DNA of 28,087 bases from Paracoccaceae bacterium (GTDB lineage: Bacteria; Pseudomonadota; Alphaproteobacteria; Rhodobacterales; Rhodobacteraceae). Made by a program: the position numbers and the translations under genes. Where the stretch lies: the NCBI GenBank assembly GCA_021647745.1, contig JAKIUB010000028.1, positions 1 to 28,087 on the forward strand, written 5' to 3'. Every line of letters begins with the position of its first letter. The first letter of the stretch is position 1. Below the pieces are notes generated by a model, which was not told the origin of the DNA, did no database searches, and saw only the letters and a program-made list of their open reading frames with translations. Below are positions 23,998 through 28,087 of the stretch, piece after piece.

Positions 23998-25041
23998 TTA
24001 CTTTTCGCCCTTGTATACCCGATGATAGCGGCTGCCAAGGCTGGTAAGGATTTCATATCCGATGGTGCCGGCTTTTTCGGCCAGCACGTCCACGGTCTGG
24101 ATGTCATTGAGCAGGCTCAGCTCTGTTGGCAGCTCTTTCAGATCAGTGATATCTACGGTTAACAGGTCCATCGAGATACGGCCAACCACGGGGCAGGGGG
24201 TGGTGCCGGCATAAAGGCTGAAGCCCTCTGTGGCGCGCAAGATGCCATCTGCGTAACCGCTTGAAATTGTGGCGATTTTACTCGGGCGCGTGGCTACCCA
24301 GGCTGCGCTGTAGCCGACGCTCTCGCCGGGCATGACATCCCGCACCTGCACCACCGGCAGATCAAGCTGCACCACCGGTTTTGCGCCCGTAAAGGGCAGG
24401 CCACCATAAAGCCCGATGCCGGGACGGGTGAGATCGAAGTGATAGGGCGCACCGAGCAGAATGCCACCTGTGGCACTCAGGGATTTGCGGGCAGTGGCGC
24501 GTGCGAAGGTCATGGCGCCAAAGGTGGCAAGCTGCGAAGTGTTCATCGGGTGGAGCCGCTCGTCGGCGCAGGCGAGATGGCTCATCACCAGATCGGGGTT
24601 CAGGGCGGCGATTTCCAGCCCGACGGAAGCGGCTTCCAGCGCTTCCATGCCAAGCCGGTTCATGCCGCTATCGAGCTGTACCCCGCAGGGTTTTCCACTG
24701 AATTTTTCGGCAAAACGCTTGACCTGCGCCGCTGAATTCAGCACCGGCACAACTCCGTGGGCGGCCACGGCCTCTTCGTCGCCTGCCATCAATCCTGAAA
24801 AATTGTATATTATTGCCTCCGCTCCGATAGCGGCGCGCAGTGCCACGCCCTCCTCGGCCTCGGCCACAAAAAACCGCCGCACACCAGCCTTGGCCAATGC
24901 AGGGCCAACCTCGGCGGCCCCCAGCCCGTAAGCATCGGCCTTGATCACCGCACCGGTTTCGACCGCGCTCCCGCTCAGGGCATCCAGTGCGCGCCAGTTG
25001 GCGATGATAGCGGAGAGATCAATGCTGAGGGTGGCTTGCAT
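23998..25041 (-). CDS. alr: alanine racemase
   Basis: The 347-residue PLP enzyme interconverts L- and D-alanine, supplying D-alanine for peptidoglycan. The Schiff-base lysine is Lys34 in VIKADAYGLGA, the second catalytic Tyr lies near residue 243 in VGYSAAW, and the barrel motifs LDSGMNRLGM and DLTRPGIGLYGG are present. The C-terminus carries GRISMDLLTVDIT. An ATG at 25074 would add 11 residues (Pro/Lys-rich); 25041 gives the family start. Ribosome binding sites are weak at both. It lies about 145 bp after dnaB, a common alphaproteobacterial neighbourhood. Confidence 0.95.
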   Translation of the reverse strand: MQATLSIDLSAIIANWRALDALSGSAVETGAVIKADAYGLGAAEVGPALAKAGVRRFFVAEAEEGVALRAAIGAEAIIYNFSGLMAGDEEAVAAHGVVPVLNSAAQVKRFAEKFSGKPCGVQLDSGMNRLGMEALEAASVGLEIAALNPDLVMSHLACADERLHPMNTSQLATFGAMTFARATARKSLSATGGILLGAPYHFDLTRPGIGLYGGLPFTGAKPVVQLDLPVVQVRDVMPGESVGYSAAWVATRPSKIATISSGYADGILRATEGFSLYAGTTPCPVVGRISMDLLTVDITDLKELPTELSLLNDIQTVDVLAEKAGTIGYEILTSLGSRYHRVYKGEK

Positions 25042-25181
25042 ACGCTTGTCTTTCTGAGGGGGTGGCGAAGCCATACTTCAGTTTTGGCAAGAAGTGTATA
25101 TAAAAACGGAAAATGCAAGCCCATGTTCTATGTATCATCGCCAAGCAGAGCCGGACCCGCCACTTCTGCCCGGTATGCAGT

Positions 25182-25199
25182 CGATTTTAGCCAAAATCG
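25182..25199 (-). other. hairpin overlapping the dnaB stop codon
   Basis: CGATTTT (25182-25188) pairs perfectly with AAAATCG (25193-25199) around a 4-nt loop that includes part of the dnaB stop. No T-tract follows on the minus strand, so it is at most a weak terminator or an mRNA 3' stabiliser. Confidence 0.3.
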
Positions 25200-26662
25200 C
25201 CACCTTGTTGGTAGTTTTTAACCAAATTGCCGAATTTGGTAAACTCCGGCTCGAATGACAGATCAATCGTGCCGATCGGCCCGTGGCGTTGCTTGCCGAT
25301 AATCACCTCGGCCTTGCCCATAACCTGGCTCATTTCATCTTGCCAGGTCAGCATTTTGTCTATGTCATGCTCGCCGGGCTTTTCGCGCTCTTTGTAGTAG
25401 TCCTCGCGGTAAACAAACATCACCACATCCGCGTCTTGCTCGATAGAGCCGGATTCGCGCAGGTCCGACAGCATCGGCCGTTTGTCGTCGCGGCTTTCCA
25501 CCGCGCGGGAAAGCTGCGAAAGCGCGATTACCGGAATGTTCAGCTCTTTGGCAATCGCTTTTAGCCCCTGCGTGATCTCGGAAACCTCGTTGACCCGGCT
25601 ATCCTTTGCGGTGGCGGGGCGGATCAGTTGCAGATAGTCAATCACCAGCACATCCAGCCCGTGGCGGCGCTTTAGCCGGCGGGCGCGGGCGGCGAGGGTG
25701 GAGATGGGCAATGCGGCGGTATCATCAATAAACAGCGGACATTTTTCCAGCTCCTTGGCGGCCTCGACAAAGCGGCGAAACTCGGTCTCGTCGAGATCGC
25801 CGCGCCGAATCTTTTCAGACGGTATCCGCGCGGCTTCCGAGAGAATACGCGCCGCAAGTTGGTCGGCCGACATCTCGAGGCTGAAAAATCCGACCACCCC
25901 GCCATTAACCGCGCCCTCCGTGCCGTCTTGTAAAATGCCTTTTTGGTAGGTTTTGGCAATGTTATAGGCGATATTTGTCGCCAGCGAGGTTTTGCCCATC
26001 GAAGGGCGGCCAGCGAGAATGAGTAGGTCTGATTTATGCAGCCCGCCGAGCTTCTTATCCATATCAATCAAGCCGGTGGAGATGCCCGAAAGCTGGCCAT
26101 CACGGTGATAGGCGGCATTGGCGGCGTCAACCGCGCTGGTGATTGCGCGCAAAAAACTCTGGAAGCCGCTCTCGGCATTGCCCTTTTCACCGAGCAGATA
26201 AAGCGCCTGTTCGGCCTCGACGATCTGCTCGTCCGGCTCTTTGTCGACCTCGACCGAAGCGGCCTTGCCCGAAATATCCTGCCCGATGGCGATCAGGTCG
26301 CGCCTGAGGGCAAGATCATAGATTTGCTGGGCGTAGTCCTTGGCGGCGAATAGCGAGATCGAGGCCCCGGCAAGCCGCGCCAGATAGGCCGCGCCGCCGA
26401 GTTCCTGCAGGCCTTCGTCATCTTCAAAAAATGCTTTCAGTGTGACCGGTGATACCAGCATGTTTTTGGTGATCCGCGCGGCGGACTTTTCAAAGATGCG
26501 GGCATGCACGGGGTCAAAAAAGTGCGAATCGTCCAGAATGGCAGCAACCCGGTCATAAACCTCGTTATTGACTAAAAGCGCGCCCAGAAGCGCTTGTTCT
26601 GCCTCGATATTATGGGGTAGAGTTTTGATCTCCGCCTCCATACCCTGTCCGCCATCTGCCAT
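25187..26662 (-). CDS. dnaB: replicative DNA helicase DnaB
   Basis: The 491-residue hexameric helicase unwinds DNA at the replication fork. The N-terminal domain starts PHNIEAEQALLGALLVNNEV and includes the linker helix. The RecA-like C-terminal domain has Walker A LAGRPSMGKTSLATN, the FFSLEMSADQL motif, Walker B LDVLVIDYLQLI and the arginine-finger region SGSIEQDADVVMFVYRE. No intein or insertion is present; length is normal. AAGGGGG 5-6 bases before the ATG supports the start. It is preceded by a PAP2 gene and followed by alr. Confidence 0.97.
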   Translation of the reverse strand: MADGGQGMEAEIKTLPHNIEAEQALLGALLVNNEVYDRVAAILDDSHFFDPVHARIFEKSAARITKNMLVSPVTLKAFFEDDEGLQELGGAAYLARLAGASISLFAAKDYAQQIYDLALRRDLIAIGQDISGKAASVEVDKEPDEQIVEAEQALYLLGEKGNAESGFQSFLRAITSAVDAANAAYHRDGQLSGISTGLIDMDKKLGGLHKSDLLILAGRPSMGKTSLATNIAYNIAKTYQKGILQDGTEGAVNGGVVGFFSLEMSADQLAARILSEAARIPSEKIRRGDLDETEFRRFVEAAKELEKCPLFIDDTAALPISTLAARARRLKRRHGLDVLVIDYLQLIRPATAKDSRVNEVSEITQGLKAIAKELNIPVIALSQLSRAVESRDDKRPMLSDLRESGSIEQDADVVMFVYREDYYKEREKPGEHDIDKMLTWQDEMSQVMGKAEVIIGKQRHGPIGTIDLSFEPEFTKFGNLVKNYQQGGDFG

Positions 26663-26724
26663 ATTGGCCCCCTTGTCCCTACGCTCAGTCTAGCGCATTT
26701 GTGTTTGTAGTGCGCCTGTGAATT

Positions 26725-26743
26725 ACGGGGATAACGGGGATAA
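26725..26743. repeat. tandem 9-bp repeat upstream of dnaB
   Basis: ACGGGGATA occurs twice in direct succession (26725-26733 and 26734-26742). On the minus strand this reads as two TTATCCCCG units, each differing from the E. coli DnaA box TTATCCACA at two of nine positions. They lie about 65-80 bp before the dnaB start, just after the PAP2 stop. Function is unproven. Confidence 0.35.
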
Positions 26744-27361
26744 CTACGTTTTTATGCCAAGCTTCGGGGCCAGCGCGCGATAGATCAGCACCGCGCCGAG
26801 GCTGCCGATCGTTGCCCCCATGATGACATCGCCCAGATAATGCACCCCGAGCGCCATCCGGCTATAGGCAACCAGAATCGCCAGAATAAACAGTGGCCCG
26901 CGCAGCACGGGTATCGCCAGCCCCACCGCTACGGCAAAGGCAAAGGCGGTAGTGGCGTGCCCCGAGGGCCAGCTGGCGTATTCGGAGCCAAAAGTGAAAG
27001 GAAAAAACCCGATATCGCCCATATAGGGCCGGGCCCGCCCGACGATAACCTTCAGGATCATGACGAGTATGCCTGTGCCGGCAACCGCGGCCAGTATCAG
27101 CAGGGATTTTTTGCGCAGCCTGGACCAGAGCGGATTTTCGGGGCTGATGCGACCAAAGGAAAAGCCGCCGATCCACAGCGCGATCAGCAAGAGCGCCATC
27201 CACTTGGAATCCCCCATCTGGGTGACATAATTCCAAAATGAAACCTGGTCTATACCGAGCACCAAAACCTTTGAAGCGAGGGTATAATCGAGGAAAAATA
27301 TGCTGGTGAGCGAGAGGATAAGCCCGACAAGGGCTATGGAAATCATAAGCGAACGGGGCAT
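26744..27361 (-). CDS. PAP2-family phosphatase (lipid phosphatase-like)
   Basis: The 205-residue inner-membrane protein has six hydrophobic segments and the three phosphatase signatures: KVIVGRARP (K-x6-RP), ASWPSGH, and SRMALGVHYLGD (SR-x5-H-x3-D). Members remove phosphate from phosphatidic acid, phosphatidylglycerol phosphate or undecaprenyl pyrophosphate on the periplasmic face; the substrate here is not determined. The ATG at 27361 is chosen because GGAG is 6 bases upstream. A longer frame to 27613 runs through the rplI terminator and coding region and is a shadow. It starts right after the rplI terminator. Confidence 0.9.
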   Translation of the reverse strand: MPRSLMISIALVGLILSLTSIFFLDYTLASKVLVLGIDQVSFWNYVTQMGDSKWMALLLIALWIGGFSFGRISPENPLWSRLRKKSLLILAAVAGTGILVMILKVIVGRARPYMGDIGFFPFTFGSEYASWPSGHATTAFAFAVAVGLAIPVLRGPLFILAILVAYSRMALGVHYLGDVIMGATIGSLGAVLIYRALAPKLGIKT

Positions 27362-27373
27362 CAAACTCTCCAT

Positions 27374-27407
27374 GAAAAAGGGCCGTGCGCTATTTGCACA
27401 CGGCCCT
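27374..27407 (-). terminator. intrinsic terminator of rplI
   Basis: On the minus strand GGGCCGTG (27399-27406) pairs with CACGGCCC (27380-27387), extended by two pairs past one mismatch, and is followed by TTTTT (27375-27379). It lies 22 bases after the rplI stop and separates it from the PAP2 gene. Confidence 0.9.
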
Positions 27408-27428
27408 GTCTGTTTTGCAAGCAGCGGG

Positions 27429-28055
27429 TTAAACTTCGGGCTGCTCGGTGTCTTCTGCCGGGGTGTCTTGCACCGGCTCGAGGTCGTCATCGTCATTGGC
27501 GGCGCTGCCAACATCGTCAAACAATTCGGCGATGTCAAAATCGGCTTCGGCGTCGGCTTCGGCCTGCAATTCCTGAATGGTCTTGCCGCTGGCTTGCAGC
27601 TCGGCTTCTTCAACCGAGCGGGCCACGTTGATGGTGATCGAGCAATGCACTTCGGGGTGCAGAACTACGGTCATCGAATGCAGACCCAGCTCTTTTACCG
27701 GCGCACTCAGCACCACTTGGCGCTTATCCACGGTAAAGCCACCCTCGGTGGCGACATCAGCCGCATCACGGTTGGTGACCGAGCCGTAAAGCGAGCCGGC
27801 GTCCGAGGCGGAGCGAATCACGATGAACTTCTGTCCGTCGAGTTTGCCTGCCAGTACTTCGGCTTCGGATTTGGTTTCGAGGTTGGTGGCTTCCAACTGG
27901 GCGCGCTGGGTTTCAAAGCGCTCAAGGTTGGCTTTGGTGGCGCGCAGGGCCTTGCCTTGTGGCAAAAGGTAATTGCGGCCAAAACCGTTTTTGACCTTAA
28001 CCACATCACCCATTTGGCCAAGTTTGGCCACGCGTTCAAGAAGAACTACTTCCAT
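27429..28055 (-). CDS. rplI: 50S ribosomal protein L9 (bL9)
   Basis: The 208-residue protein binds 23S rRNA at the base of the L1 stalk. The N-terminal signature MEVVLLERVAKLGQMGDVV and GFGRNYLLPQGKA are followed by the connecting helix (ANLERFETQRAQLEATN) and the C-terminal domain ending near residue 150 (HCSITINVARS). A further 55 or so residues form a strongly acidic tail (Asp, Glu, Ala rich), beyond the 149 residues of E. coli L9; such tails occur in rhodobacterial L9. AGGAGAG (28061-28067) stands 5 bases before the ATG. It is presumably the last gene of an rpsF-rpsR-rplI operon whose other genes lie outside the window. Confidence 0.97.
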   Translation of the reverse strand: MEVVLLERVAKLGQMGDVVKVKNGFGRNYLLPQGKALRATKANLERFETQRAQLEATNLETKSEAEVLAGKLDGQKFIVIRSASDAGSLYGSVTNRDAADVATEGGFTVDKRQVVLSAPVKELGLHSMTVVLHPEVHCSITINVARSVEEAELQASGKTIQELQAEADAEADFDIAELFDDVGSAANDDDDLEPVQDTPAEDTEQPEV

Positions 28056-28087
28056 GGTATCTCTCCTATTTCACAGCGTAGGGCAGC

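Noticed and set aside
27362..27613. Upstream extension of the PAP2 gene
   Set aside because: It reads through the rplI terminator and rplI coding region in another frame with Pro/Lys-rich low-complexity sequence.
1..28087. CRISPR arrays, toxin-antitoxin pairs, retrons or defence islands
   Set aside because: No regularly spaced repeats, reverse transcriptase, Cas or defence-type protein motifs were found on either strand.

Overview
The window is a chromosomal segment of an alphaproteobacterium, most likely a marine-type Rhodobacteraceae (Roseobacter lineage). This rests on gene order and protein character: rplI, then dnaB, alr, mlaE/mlaF, pqiA, radA, cvpA and purF on the minus strand; a yfgM-like gene, bamB and der on the plus strand; a bL9 protein with a long acidic C-terminal tail; and a 3' intergenic element after der of a kind I associate with Rhodobacterales. 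No database search was possible, so family names come from reading motifs.

Layout. Bases 1-1106 are a small accessory scar: the 3' end of an IS3-family insertion sequence whose transposase is itself broken by an insertion of about 41 bp carrying a hairpin, a C-terminal scrap of a phage terminase large subunit at the IS border, a C-terminal scrap of a serine-recombinase-type protein, and about 220 bp with no convincing gene. A tRNA-Gln(TTG) gene on the minus strand with a readable promoter marks the return to core chromosome. From 1297 to 6871 come an HI0933-family flavoprotein (+), a capsule-export pair kpsT-kpsE (-), an NhaA-type Na+/H+ antiporter (-) and an SseB-family protein (+). From 6881 to 11397 an RND efflux pair (adaptor, then permease) runs on the minus strand. 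From 11629 to 15124 the plus strand carries a YfgM-like membrane-anchored TPR protein, the BamB lipoprotein and the Der GTPase, linking outer-membrane assembly and ribosome biogenesis. From 15191 to 18429 are single-gene units: an SDR protein (-), bioY (+), a D-threonine/3-hydroxyaspartate aldolase-like PLP enzyme (+) bounded by two clear intrinsic terminators, and a LysE-type exporter (+).

From 28055 down to 18424 the minus strand reads rplI, a PAP2 phosphatase, dnaB, alr, mlaE, mlaF, pqiA, radA, cvpA, purF. Within it mlaE-mlaF-pqiA-radA are joined by successive 4-bp ATGA stop/start overlaps, so a retrograde-lipid-transport-like ABC module without an MlaD gene is translationally coupled to the DNA-repair gene radA.

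Most of the window is ordinary housekeeping sequence, and I do not see a wholly new multi-gene system. The points most worth a second look are the hairpin element inside the IS transposase, the RND permease with altered proton-relay residues and two extra hydrophobic segments, the paired-hairpin element after der, and the coupled mla-pqiA-radA operon.
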